Assembly: GCA_002428525.1 (NCBI GenBank)
Contig: DIWU01000004.1
Coordinates: 70,139-134,138, forward strand
DNA from: a bacterium UBP14_UBA6098
GTDB lineage: Bacteria > UBP14 > UBA6098
Length of the DNA: 64,000 nt
Direction of reading: 5' to 3'
Shown here piece by piece: positions 40,875-48,611 of the stretch. The notes beneath the pieces were generated by a model, which was not told where the DNA came from, made no database searches, and was given only the letters and a program-made list of their open reading frames with translations. The stretch's first letter is position 1. Each line of letters opens with the position of its first letter. Position numbers and translations under genes: made by a program.

Positions 40875-41629
40875 AAATAATAGCATTAGATCTAGGTTCA
40901 CGTTCAGTAAAAATAGCTATTTCTGATGGCTTTTTAAATGATTATAATATTTACGATACCTCTTCTTTCTTTAGTGATTGTGGAAAACCCGGGATCGATG
41001 GCTTCAAACTCGATTTCGAAAAATTCGGCCTCGAGAAAGACGCTCGAGTCTTTGCGACTGGTTATGGAAGAAACGCTTTATCGATAGCTTCAGCGACCGT
41101 CCTGCCTGAAATCCAAGCGCACGCCCTCGGTGCTATTGAGCAAACCGGCCTAAAAGATACTGCTGTAGTCGATCTTGGTGGCCAAGACAGCAAGATTATC
41201 TGGCTCGAAGACGGCCGTATTCGCGATTTCTTCATGAATGATCGTTGCGCCGCTAGCGCTGGAAGATATATTGAAAACATGGCATCTGTTCTTGGATTAA
41301 CGCTTGAAGAAATATCGAACTATTACGAATTACCGGAGCGGCTTACAACGACTTGTGCAGTTTTCGGAGAAAGCGAGATTGTCTCGAAACTCGCGCGCGG
41401 GGCCGATAAATATCGCCTCGCCGCTGGCGTCAATCTCCAGATTGTCAATAAAATTTCGGCCAAGTTAGCGAACTCGCCGGTTCCAAATATTGTGCTTGTT
41501 GGTGGTGTCGCAAAAAACACCGCTATCGCTAAACTCCTCGCGCAAACCACCGGTGTTCCTGTTGTTATTCCTAAATATCCTCAATTCAACGCTGTTATCG
41601 GCCTTATTAACCATTCCGCGTCTTTTTAA
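40871..41629 (+). CDS. BadF/HgdC-type ATPase activator with [4Fe-4S] cluster
   Basis: A 252-residue ASKHA-fold ATPase that injects low-potential electrons into its partner at the cost of ATP. Motifs: phosphate-1 IALDLGSRSVKIA, ATGYGRNAL, VVDLGGQDSKII, NDRCAASAGRYIE (cluster Cys and the family's helix-cluster-helix), TTTCAVFGESEIVS (second Cys), and adenosine motif IVLVGGVAKN. Two Cys per monomer share one cluster in the homodimer. It overlaps the dehydratase-like gene by 4 nt. Composition begins to shift to AT-rich in its first 100 bp, then again after its end. Confidence 0.9.
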   Translation: MKIIALDLGSRSVKIAISDGFLNDYNIYDTSSFFSDCGKPGIDGFKLDFEKFGLEKDARVFATGYGRNALSIASATVLPEIQAHALGAIEQTGLKDTAVVDLGGQDSKIIWLEDGRIRDFFMNDRCAASAGRYIENMASVLGLTLEEISNYYELPERLTTTCAVFGESEIVSKLARGADKYRLAAGVNLQIVNKISAKLANSPVPNIVLVGGVAKNTAIAKLLAQTTGVPVVIPKYPQFNAVIGLINHSASF

Positions 41630-41638
41630 TTTTTTTAC

Positions 41639-41667
41639 TTGACTGATCCCCTATGCGAATCTATATT
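41639..41667 (+). promoter_or_regulatory. Promoter of the TPP riboswitch-thiM-thiE unit
   Basis: TTGACT (41639-41644), 17-nt spacer, TATATT (41662-41667). The start would be about 41674, exactly at the riboswitch 5' end. Confidence 0.6.
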
Positions 41668-41673
41668 ATAATT

Positions 41674-41745
41674 GCCGGGGTGGCCGTTTGGTCTGAGATT
41701 ATACCCGTGGAACCTGATCCGGACAATACCGGCGTAGGAAGTCGC
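41674..41745 (+). ncRNA. TPP riboswitch (THI element)
   Basis: The two conserved TPP-binding segments are present: CTGAGA (41693-41698) after a GGTGGCC-type helix, and ACCTGATCCGGACAATACCG followed by GCGTAGGAAG (41712-41741). These bind the pyrimidine and the diphosphate arms of thiamine diphosphate. It precedes thiM-thiE and is followed directly by an intrinsic terminator as expression platform. Confidence 0.95.
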
Positions 41746-41768
41746 AGGTTCCGTTAGGAACTTTTTTA
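41746..41768 (+). terminator. Riboswitch expression-platform terminator
   Basis: AGGTTCC-GTTA-GGAACTT stem followed by a T run, 13 nt before the thiM ribosome-binding site. Binding of TPP is expected to favour this hairpin and stop transcription. Confidence 0.8.
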
Positions 41769-41780
41769 TTAGGAGGTATC

Positions 41781-42587
41781 ATGCTATCTGCATGGCAACA
41801 AAAGTGTTACGATAATTTACTTAATGTTCGTCGTAAAGCACCTTTGGTTCATAACATCACAAATTTCGTTGTGATGAACTCATCTGCAAATATACTGCTC
41901 TCTATTGGCGCGCAACCGGTTATGGCTCATGCACTTAGCGAAGTCGAAGATATGGTTAAACTATCTAGTGCACTTGTCATTAACATCGGAACGCTGGATG
42001 AAACTTGGGTTTCTGCAATGATTAAAGCAGGTCTTGCCGCGAATAGCCTTGGAATACCTATAGTTTTCGATCCTGTTGGAGCCGGTGCAACAAAGTTTCG
42101 AACTGATAAATCTTTGGAAATACTCGATCTTCTGAGAATCTCCGTTCTTCGTGGCAATGCTTCTGAGATCAGTGCTATTGCGGGATTCGATGGAGCAATG
42201 GGTGTCGATTCTATTCATAATGTCGATAATTTTATAGATATATCTCGCGATATTTCTAATAAATATTCCTGTGTTGTTGGAATCTCCGGCGAACGAGACC
42301 TTATCTCGGATAGCAGAAGAGTAGCTCGTGTCGCAAACGGCCATTCTATAATGACTCGCGTAACTGGAACCGGTTGCGGATTAAGCGCTACGACCGGGGC
42401 ATTTATTGCGGCCAATGAAGATCCCTTTGAAGCTGTTGTTTCAGCTTTTTCATACTATTCGCTTGCAGGAGAATTAGCATATAAGATTGCACAGCATCCG
42501 GGTAGTTTCGAGAGCGCATTTATTGATGCACTTGAATATATTAACATAGACGATTTTATAAATGCAAATATTCAGGTGGAAGAGTGA
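41781..42587 (+). CDS. thiM: Hydroxyethylthiazole kinase
   Basis: A 268-residue salvage kinase phosphorylating 4-methyl-5-hydroxyethylthiazole. Motifs: PLVHNITNFVVMNSSANIL, GAQPVMAHALSEVEDM, LVINIGTLDETW, IVFDPVGAGAT, VLRGNASEISAIAG and RVTGTGCGLSATTGAF, where the final Cys is in the ATP-site anion hole. AGGAGG precedes the ATG. It is the first gene under the TPP riboswitch and overlaps thiE by 4 nt. Pyrimidine kinase ThiD, needed for a full salvage route, is not in the window. Confidence 0.96.
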   Translation: MLSAWQQKCYDNLLNVRRKAPLVHNITNFVVMNSSANILLSIGAQPVMAHALSEVEDMVKLSSALVINIGTLDETWVSAMIKAGLAANSLGIPIVFDPVGAGATKFRTDKSLEILDLLRISVLRGNASEISAIAGFDGAMGVDSIHNVDNFIDISRDISNKYSCVVGISGERDLISDSRRVARVANGHSIMTRVTGTGCGLSATTGAFIAANEDPFEAVVSAFSYYSLAGELAYKIAQHPGSFESAFIDALEYINIDDFINANIQVEE

Positions 42588-43219
42588 AACATAATATAGA
42601 TTATTCCCTTTATCTTGTTACCAATCGTGAAATGTGTGAAGGCAGGAATTTTCTTGAAATTATTTCTGAGGCAATCAGGGGTGGCGTGACTGTGGTTCAA
42701 TTGCGTGAGAAGTCGATGGATACTTGTGAGTTTCTTCGTAACGCATTGTCTATCAAAAAGTTATTGTCGCTAAGCGACATACCTCTGATAATAAACGACA
42801 GGATAGATATTGCTCTTGCCGCTAGTGCCGATGGAGTTCATATCGGTCAAAACGATATGCCTCTTGAAATCGCTCGAAGGATTCTCGGAGACGACTTTAT
42901 AATCGGAGTTTCTGTTAACGATATTGACAGCGCAGTCGCGGCCGAGAAGGGAGGTGCCGATTATATAGCTGTCAGCCCAATTTGGTCAACGCCTACGAAA
43001 ACGGACACTCCACACGAGATAGGCCTATCGATGACGGCAAAAATTGTCAATGCAGTTAAAATTCCTGTTGTTGGAATAGGAAATATTAAGTATAATAATT
43101 GCGCTAAAGTGCTGGAGACAGGATGTGCGGGTATAGCAGTTGTTTCAGCAATAATGGCGGCGGAAAACCCATATTTAGCATCAACAGAGTTAAAAAAAGC
43201 TATCAAAGGATATATATAA
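42584..43219 (+). CDS. thiE: Thiamine-phosphate synthase
   Basis: A 211-residue TIM-barrel enzyme joining HMP diphosphate to thiazole phosphate. Signature segments: LYLVTNREMC, VTVVQLREKSMD, PLIINDRIDIALAASADGVHIGQNDMPLE (in parts IINDRIDIAL and GVHIGQNDMP), IIGVSVNDIDSAV, ADYIAVSPIWSTPTKTDT, VGIGNI and GIAVVSAI. The start is GTG (GTGA overlap with thiM). It depends on the upstream riboswitch. Confidence 0.96.
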   Translation: MKHNIDYSLYLVTNREMCEGRNFLEIISEAIRGGVTVVQLREKSMDTCEFLRNALSIKKLLSLSDIPLIINDRIDIALAASADGVHIGQNDMPLEIARRILGDDFIIGVSVNDIDSAVAAEKGGADYIAVSPIWSTPTKTDTPHEIGLSMTAKIVNAVKIPVVGIGNIKYNNCAKVLETGCAGIAVVSAIMAAENPYLASTELKKAIKGYI

Positions 43220-43220
43220 A

Positions 43221-43568
43221 ATGTTAAAGATTTCCCCTTGTGGTTTTAACTGCAACGAGTGCGAAGAATATCTTGCCACTCAAGCTAATGACCCTGAACA
43301 ACTTAGTGAAGTCGCAAAGAAATGGTCGCGCTATTATGGTGGCGGGATCAATCCTGAAAAATGTGTCTGCGATGGTTGTGTAGGAGAAGGTAGATTGAGC
43401 ACCGCTCACGCCGCAACATGTGAACTCCGTAAATGCGCAATAGAGCGAGGTTTCCCGACATGTGCACATTGTGATGATTACAAATGTGCACTGCTTGAGC
43501 AGTTTATCTCTTTTGCGCCGGAAATTTGTAATAAATTAGCGATAATACGCGATGGATTAGATGAATAG
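43221..43568 (+). CDS. DUF3795 cysteine-rich protein
   Basis: A 115-residue protein with eleven Cys. It starts ISPCGFNCNECEEYLA, then CVCDGCVGEG, CELRKCAIERG and CAHCDDYKCALLEQF, the spacing pattern of DUF3795, which is believed to bind zinc or an iron-sulfur cluster. The function is unknown. It follows thiE by 1 nt and is thus probably under the TPP riboswitch, although no thiamine role is known. A long hairpin terminates the unit. Confidence 0.88.
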   Translation: MLKISPCGFNCNECEEYLATQANDPEQLSEVAKKWSRYYGGGINPEKCVCDGCVGEGRLSTAHAATCELRKCAIERGFPTCAHCDDYKCALLEQFISFAPEICNKLAIIRDGLDE

Positions 43569-43602
43569 ATACTTCTTCTTTAGAAATAATTTAATTATTC
43601 AT

Positions 43603-43633
43603 AATTATCTCTTTGTATAACAAAGAGATAGTT
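43603..43633. terminator. Bidirectional terminator-like hairpin
   Basis: A 13-bp nearly perfect stem (AATTATCTCTTTG with CAAAGAGATAGTT, one G-T pair) and a 5-nt loop between convergent genes; weak T-rich flanks on both sides. Confidence 0.7.
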
Positions 43634-43634
43634 A

Positions 43635-45641
43635 TTATTTCATATATACTATCTTTGTCGATCGATTTGAATCAACTTCACATATAAGATAAACTCCTGA
43701 AAGGATATTCTCCCCAGGAGTCCAGCTTATCGTTTCTTGACAGACTTCAATTTTTTCTATAATCCTACCAGAAAGGTCAATAATCACAAGCTTCTTGCCT
43801 ATTTCAAAACCTTTTATTCTTATTTTAGAATTAAATGGATTTGGAAATGCTTGTATAATATAACTCTCGGGGATAATTGGGACTTCATTAACAGAAAACT
43901 CATTACTTAAAAAATTCATGCAACCCCTAAAAATAGAAGTTTTGTTATTAGGGAAGAATCCATCTTCTATTCCTCCAAAAAGAATTGAAGACAATATTGA
44001 TCTATATCTTGGCAAGTCACGAAACATTACACGCCCAGTTGCAGAAATAGGCTCAGGTAAAGTAGATTGGCTCGAAAGAGCTACATATGTGCTTTCATCA
44101 ATAGGGTTGAATTCATCGATATAATTATCCGCCAATGAATTGATTGCATATTCAGCATTAACTGTAAGATAAAACCATCGTGCTTCACCAGAGAGATTTA
44201 TTACGTTTCCAATTGGATTAGAAGGTCTTCCATCAGAACTGTAAATCGACCCAAAGAGATTGTAAAAATTCCTCGCAGAAGTTCCTCCTTCATAATAATC
44301 AATTCCTGCGTCAGGAGCTATCCATAGAATTCTTCCATCGGCTTCAAGCCAATTTGATAGAATGTTTAAATCGCTTTCAGGAATAATTCCATGCGAATCA
44401 CTATCTCGCACAGGTGTCACTAATATTACAAATCTAAAATCATCAAGACGATATTCTGACAAACTGGGATTTTCTGATGTTCTTATGAAAGAATATCCTG
44501 TTGATTCTAAAAGATCGGCAATTATATCGTCTTCACCAATGCTATCAATGCCCGAAATAAAGGGTTTCACCCCAGAATCATAATCGATAAGTAAAACTTC
44601 AGGTGAGGGCAAAATATCGAGAATAATTTGCACTGTTGTATCGTTTGATATATTAATAAAAATTGTTTTTGTCGCATAACCATCAGCCGAGGCACTTAAA
44701 GTGTAATATCCATCTGAAATATTTGAAATAGAATAATAACCAGTAATATCAGTAGTATCAACGAAATCTGATATTTCCACTATAGCGTTTTCAATAGGGC
44801 TAATTGGATCCCCAGTCCCAACAATTCCATCGATAGTCCTTGACATTGAATCAGTGATTGTCCTCCAAAAAACGGTGTCCGATACGAAATTTGCAGGAGT
44901 CTCGCTATCATAAGCAGACACAACAACACTAACAACGCTGTTCCATCCGAAATCGATTGGAGGATCGTAAAGAATCGAAAATCCTCCGTCAATAGTATCT
45001 ATAGTAGATAACCAAGTAACGCCTAGCCCATTTACGAGTATCTCTATAGTTCCTTCATCAACACCTGTCCCTGCGTCTTTAACTTCACAATAAACATTAG
45101 TTTCGCGAGGTATTCCTGAGCTTCCATTTGAGGGATTCCAAGCAGTGACATATGGAGATATCGTATCCTCACCAAGAGGAATCAACCATTTTAAAGCAAT
45201 TTGATAATCGCTTGGAACAGCAACAGCAGAAACATCTCTCATATTAATCCAAGTTGACGGTGTCGAATCAGAATGATGAAATGATATCTCGAAAGAACCG
45301 CTTTCAGGTATTGAATCGGACGACCAATTAACTATGCTGTATGGCATATTTTGAAAACAAAGTGACCATATATGCGATGAAACTCTTGAATTACGTATAT
45401 CAGTTGACAAAGCATTAATGAAAGTCGCGGATATTGGGAAATAAGTTGATGTATCATCTTCTGAAATAAATAGCGGTATATCGTTAAGAATATCGTACCC
45501 ATCTGTTGCGCCTTCGGCTATACCATAACTTCTTTTAAAAACTGTAGTATCTGCTGTTTCGATATTAATATTCATTACCCACGAAGTTTGAGATAACGCA
45601 GAAAATATAAATACTAACATTACTAAAAGAACTTTGTTCAT
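43635..45641 (-). CDS. Secreted multi-domain protein with T9SS type A-like sorting tail
   Basis: A 668-residue protein: signal peptide (1-18), an N-terminal beta domain of unknown type (20-150), an Ig-like segment (about 155-255; SPYVTAWNPSNGSSGIP), a carboxypeptidase regulatory-like domain (270-345; GYYSISNISDGYYTLSASADGY), a Rossmann-like segment (VLLIDYDSG... to WIAPDAGIDYYEGG, about 350-470) seen in cell-surface putative peptidases, and a C-terminal tail (about 590-668) with QAFPNPFNSKIRI, VIIDLSGRIIEKIE and GVYLICEV. The tail matches the PNPFN...DLxGR...GVY pattern of type A sorting domains. The catalytic function is unclear. The gene is AT-rich, unlike its 61-kb protease counterpart. 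Confidence 0.82.
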   Translation of the reverse strand: MNKVLLVMLVFIFSALSQTSWVMNINIETADTTVFKRSYGIAEGATDGYDILNDIPLFISEDDTSTYFPISATFINALSTDIRNSRVSSHIWSLCFQNMPYSIVNWSSDSIPESGSFEISFHHSDSTPSTWINMRDVSAVAVPSDYQIALKWLIPLGEDTISPYVTAWNPSNGSSGIPRETNVYCEVKDAGTGVDEGTIEILVNGLGVTWLSTIDTIDGGFSILYDPPIDFGWNSVVSVVVSAYDSETPANFVSDTVFWRTITDSMSRTIDGIVGTGDPISPIENAIVEISDFVDTTDITGYYSISNISDGYYTLSASADGYATKTIFINISNDTTVQIILDILPSPEVLLIDYDSGVKPFISGIDSIGEDDIIADLLESTGYSFIRTSENPSLSEYRLDDFRFVILVTPVRDSDSHGIIPESDLNILSNWLEADGRILWIAPDAGIDYYEGGTSARNFYNLFGSIYSSDGRPSNPIGNVINLSGEARWFYLTVNAEYAINSLADNYIDEFNPIDESTYVALSSQSTLPEPISATGRVMFRDLPRYRSILSSILFGGIEDGFFPNNKTSIFRGCMNFLSNEFSVNEVPIIPESYIIQAFPNPFNSKIRIKGFEIGKKLVIIDLSGRIIEKIEVCQETISWTPGENILSGVYLICEVDSNRSTKIVYMK

Positions 45642-45666
45642 TTGTGTACCTCTTTTGATTAAATAT

Positions 45667-46632
45667 TTATTGTTCTATGCGATAGTTTTTAATATATAGA
45701 AATCTATCTAAAGGTTTTACCCATTCGGAAAAATCACCATAATTAGAAAAATCTCTTTGTATCACATGATTAAAAGCATTTGCTTGGGCCTCGAGCATAT
45801 CTGCGTGGTGAAGAATACATGCTTCTAAAGTCATTGGTGGTATCGGGGATCCCATTGCAGTTTCCCCATGATGTGAAAGAATTAAATGCGATATTTCATC
45901 TGAAATATTTTCAGGAAATCCATTTATTTTTTTAATTGCATTCTGTATTCTGTTGTTTCCAAGTATTATATGGCCTATCAGTCTTCCATTGATTGTATAA
46001 TCGAAGAATGAATCGACACTTATCTCATCAATTTTTCCAATATCATGTAATATGGCACTTGTTAACAATAGATCGATTCTACAAATTGGAAAAAAACTAG
46101 CTGTTATCTCGCAAATTTTTGTTACATTGAGACTATGTTCAGCTAATCCTCCAATATATGCGCCATGCCAAAGTTTTCCGGCTGGTGCAGTTAAAAACTT
46201 CAATTCTACTTCAGGATCAGTATAAATAACTTTAAGTAACTCACTTAACCACTTGTCGGATATCTTATTAATCATAATATTTAATGCTTCTCTTAATTCA
46301 TCCTGTGTAAGAGAACCTTGAGGCAATAATTGAATTTCAGAAGCTTCTGTTTCTGTTGGCGGTCTCATCTCGTAAATTATAACTTGTGGTTTGTTGCGAT
46401 ATTCTGAAATTACTGCTTGTATATAAATTATATTTAAATTCGCAATTTGTTTATATATATTATTAGAATCGATTCCCCAATAGACAGCGGGGAGACGACC
46501 CGAAGAATCCCCTAATTCAAGTGAAAGATAGCTTTCACCATTGCTTTTAGTTCTCAAGTCGCATTGCCTTAATGCAAAAACTCCATTAAATATCTCATCT
46601 TTAATGTATTCTTTCAGTCTTTTTTCAGACAT
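45667..46632 (-). CDS. HD-domain nuclease with OB-fold (YhaM-like 3'-5' exoribonuclease)
   Basis: A 321-residue protein: N-terminal OB-fold (about 15-100; LRTKSNGESYLSLELGD, LPAVYWG) followed by an HD domain with GGLAEHSLNVTKI, AILHDIGK, GHIILGNNRI and LILSHHGE, giving the metal-binding His/Asp set. B. subtilis YhaM has this order and trims RNA and DNA 3' ends. The start at 46632 follows GGGAGA; an ATG four codons earlier lies too close to it. It overlaps rfaE2 by 8 bp. Confidence 0.88.
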   Translation of the reverse strand: MSEKRLKEYIKDEIFNGVFALRQCDLRTKSNGESYLSLELGDSSGRLPAVYWGIDSNNIYKQIANLNIIYIQAVISEYRNKPQVIIYEMRPPTETEASEIQLLPQGSLTQDELREALNIMINKISDKWLSELLKVIYTDPEVELKFLTAPAGKLWHGAYIGGLAEHSLNVTKICEITASFFPICRIDLLLTSAILHDIGKIDEISVDSFFDYTINGRLIGHIILGNNRIQNAIKKINGFPENISDEISHLILSHHGETAMGSPIPPMTLEACILHHADMLEAQANAFNHVIQRDFSNYGDFSEWVKPLDRFLYIKNYRIEQ

Positions 46633-47110
46633 AATTTCTCCCATATAAATTGAGTATTTTCTCTATAATATTAGTTGTGCTTAAACCATCAATAAAAGAT
46701 ATTGTTCGGACCTTACCGCCCTGAGAGATAACATAATCAGCTCCTACTATATTTTTTATTTCCCAATCCGCACCTTTAACCAAGATATCGGGAGAAATCG
46801 CAATTATAAGGTTTAATGGTGTGTCCTCATCAAAAATAACGACATGATCAACAGACTTTAATTCTTCAAGGACTGCCTTGCGATCTTCTTGAGAGTTTAT
46901 AGGTCTCTGGGCACCCTTGATCCTTCGTATGCTTTCGTCGGAATTAAGACCGACTACTAATATATCACCTAATTCTTTTGCCTTTTTAAGATAGTCAACA
47001 TGTCCCCTATGAATCAGATCGAAGCAACCATTTGTAAAAACAATTTTCTTTCCTTGTTTTTTTTCTTCCAATAAGTCAGTTATATTTTTGTAATATTTAT
47101 AGGTATTCAT
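46625..47110 (-). CDS. rfaE2: D-glycero-beta-D-manno-heptose 1-phosphate adenylyltransferase
   Basis: A 161-residue nucleotidyltransferase equivalent to the C-terminal domain of HldE. It has the HxGH-type motif in FTNGCFDLIHRGHVDYL, VVGLNSDESIRRIKG, RPINSQEDRKAVLEEL, FDEDTPLNLI and LVKGADW. It makes ADP-heptose from heptose 1-phosphate for lipopolysaccharide core synthesis. The split rfaE1/rfaE2 arrangement is common in FCB and deltaproteobacterial groups. It lies 5 nt after rfaE1. Confidence 0.94.
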   Translation of the reverse strand: MNTYKYYKNITDLLEEKKQGKKIVFTNGCFDLIHRGHVDYLKKAKELGDILVVGLNSDESIRRIKGAQRPINSQEDRKAVLEELKSVDHVVIFDEDTPLNLIIAISPDILVKGADWEIKNIVGADYVISQGGKVRTISFIDGLSTTNIIEKILNLYGRNYV

Positions 47111-47115
47111 TTATA

Positions 47116-48120
47116 TTATTTCTCAGTGTTCAAGATATTTTTTAATATATCAGCCGGTTTCGCCGCGGCCGTGCCTACCTCTGCTACCACCAATCCCGCG
47201 GCATTATTGGCTATTATTGCCGATTCCATTAGGCTTGCACCTGCTGAAAGAGCCGCGGTTGCAACAGCAATAACTGTATCGCCTGCCCCGGTGACATCGA
47301 ATACTTCTCGAGCCGCTGTTTTCATATGCTCTACTTTATCACCGGGCTTAAATAAACTCATACCGCGTTCCCCTGTAGTGATCAGAGCCGCTTTAGCACC
47401 TGTTTTTTCAAGTAGTTTCCAGCCAGCCTCTTCAAGTCCTTTCTCAGTATCTGTAGGGATACCAGTCGCGCGGGCAGTTTCGTGATGGTTTGGTTTAATC
47501 AAATCTACACGTGAGTAATATTCCCAGTGATGTTCTTTGGGATCGACAGATACGAGACTATCTTTTTTTCTACAAAATTCAACTATTCGTGCAACGAGCT
47601 CTGAGGTTATCACACCTTTTCCATAATCCGAGATAATTATCGCATCTACTTTTTCCAAAATATCTGTAATAATTCTAATAATATTATTAAATTCTATTGC
47701 TGAAATACTATTGGAATATTCTTTATCAATTCGACAAATTTGTTGGTTACGGGCAATGACACGAGTTTTAACTGTTGTAGGCCTTATATTAGATTTTATT
47801 ACTAAAGATGTGTCGAGACCGAGTTCTTTCGAGTGGCGTAAAAACTCCTCTCCTTCGGCATCGTCGCCTATTATCGATACTAAATGCGGCCTTGCCCCAA
47901 GAACAGACAGATTGTCCGCAACATTTGCGGCGCCTCCGATTCGCATCTCCTCCTTTCGTAAAGTGACGATTGGAACCGGTGCTTCAGGGGAAATTCTATC
48001 GACATCGCCCCAAAAATATCGATCGAGCATGACATCGCCAATGACTGCGATATTGAGCCTCTTGATCCTATCGAATATTTCACTATATCTATCTTTACTA
48101 CATGACATTTTCATTCTCAT
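47116..48120 (-). CDS. rfaE1: D-glycero-beta-D-manno-heptose-7-phosphate kinase
   Basis: A 334-residue PfkB/ribokinase-fold kinase equivalent to the N-terminal domain of HldE. Motifs: VIGDVMLDRYFWGDVDRISPEAPVP (in parts GDVMLDRYFWG and RISPEAPVP), RIGGAANVADNL, IISDYGKGVI, VDPKEH, LIKPNHHE and FDVTGAGDTVIAVA with the catalytic Asp. It phosphorylates heptose 7-phosphate at C1. The start overlaps nrdR by 23 bp; Met codons at residues 1, 3 and 5 are all possible. Composition is mixed: AT-rich in the middle, GC-richer at the ends. Confidence 0.94.
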   Translation of the reverse strand: MRMKMSCSKDRYSEIFDRIKRLNIAVIGDVMLDRYFWGDVDRISPEAPVPIVTLRKEEMRIGGAANVADNLSVLGARPHLVSIIGDDAEGEEFLRHSKELGLDTSLVIKSNIRPTTVKTRVIARNQQICRIDKEYSNSISAIEFNNIIRIITDILEKVDAIIISDYGKGVITSELVARIVEFCRKKDSLVSVDPKEHHWEYYSRVDLIKPNHHETARATGIPTDTEKGLEEAGWKLLEKTGAKAALITTGERGMSLFKPGDKVEHMKTAAREVFDVTGAGDTVIAVATAALSAGASLMESAIIANNAAGLVVAEVGTAAAKPADILKNILNTEK

Positions 48121-48574
48121 TTATTATCGGTTTAAACTTGTCGATCACAGATTCGAAATCCACAACATCCTCGAAATCACGGTAAACACTTGCGAATCTT
48201 ATATATGCAACCCTATCGAGGTTGAAAAGACGAGCCATGATCATCTCCCCTATTTCTGAGGATTGGACATCGGGGTTGTTCCGTTCAAACAATTCCGCCT
48301 CGATATTATTCGCGATTGAGTCAATTTCCTCCATATTTACCGGCCTCTTACGGCAGGCGAGTTTAACGCCGGTAATTATTTTATCGCGATCGAAAGGTTC
48401 CCGTCGGCCGTCCTTCTTGACAATTGTAATTTGACTATCCTCAACAAACTCGTATGTTGTAAAACGATTCCCACAGGATAGACATTCGCGACGACGGCGG
48501 ACAGCATAGCCATCGCGGACTGCGCGCGAGTCGATGACCTTGTCTGAATCACTATTACATATCGGGCATTTCAT
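48098..48574 (-). CDS. nrdR: Transcriptional repressor NrdR
   Basis: A 158-residue regulator of ribonucleotide reductase genes. The N-terminal zinc ribbon is MKCPICNSDSDKVIDSR ... RECLSCGNRFTTYE, and the ATP-cone follows with VVKKDGRREPFDRDKI-like sequence (IVKKDGRREPFDRDKIITG), VASIANNIEAEL-like helix and FASVYRDFED. The ATP-cone senses ATP and dATP. No nrd gene lies nearby. A promoter whose -10 box ends 8 nt before the ATG suggests a leaderless mRNA. It is the first gene of nrdR-rfaE1-rfaE2-HD nuclease. Confidence 0.95.
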   Translation of the reverse strand: MKCPICNSDSDKVIDSRAVRDGYAVRRRRECLSCGNRFTTYEFVEDSQITIVKKDGRREPFDRDKIITGVKLACRKRPVNMEEIDSIANNIEAELFERNNPDVQSSEIGEMIMARLFNLDRVAYIRFASVYRDFEDVVDFESVIDKFKPIINENENVM

Positions 48575-48582
48575 AACATTAT

Positions 48583-48611
48583 ATTATAACTTAATTTCTA
48601 GTCCGCTTCAA
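48583..48611 (-). promoter_or_regulatory. Promoter placed for a leaderless nrdR mRNA
   Basis: On the minus strand TTGAAG (48606-48611, within the last codons of the NtrC gene), 17-nt spacer, TATAAT (48583-48588), 8 nt to the ATG at 48574. No Shine-Dalgarno sequence. Confidence 0.6.
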
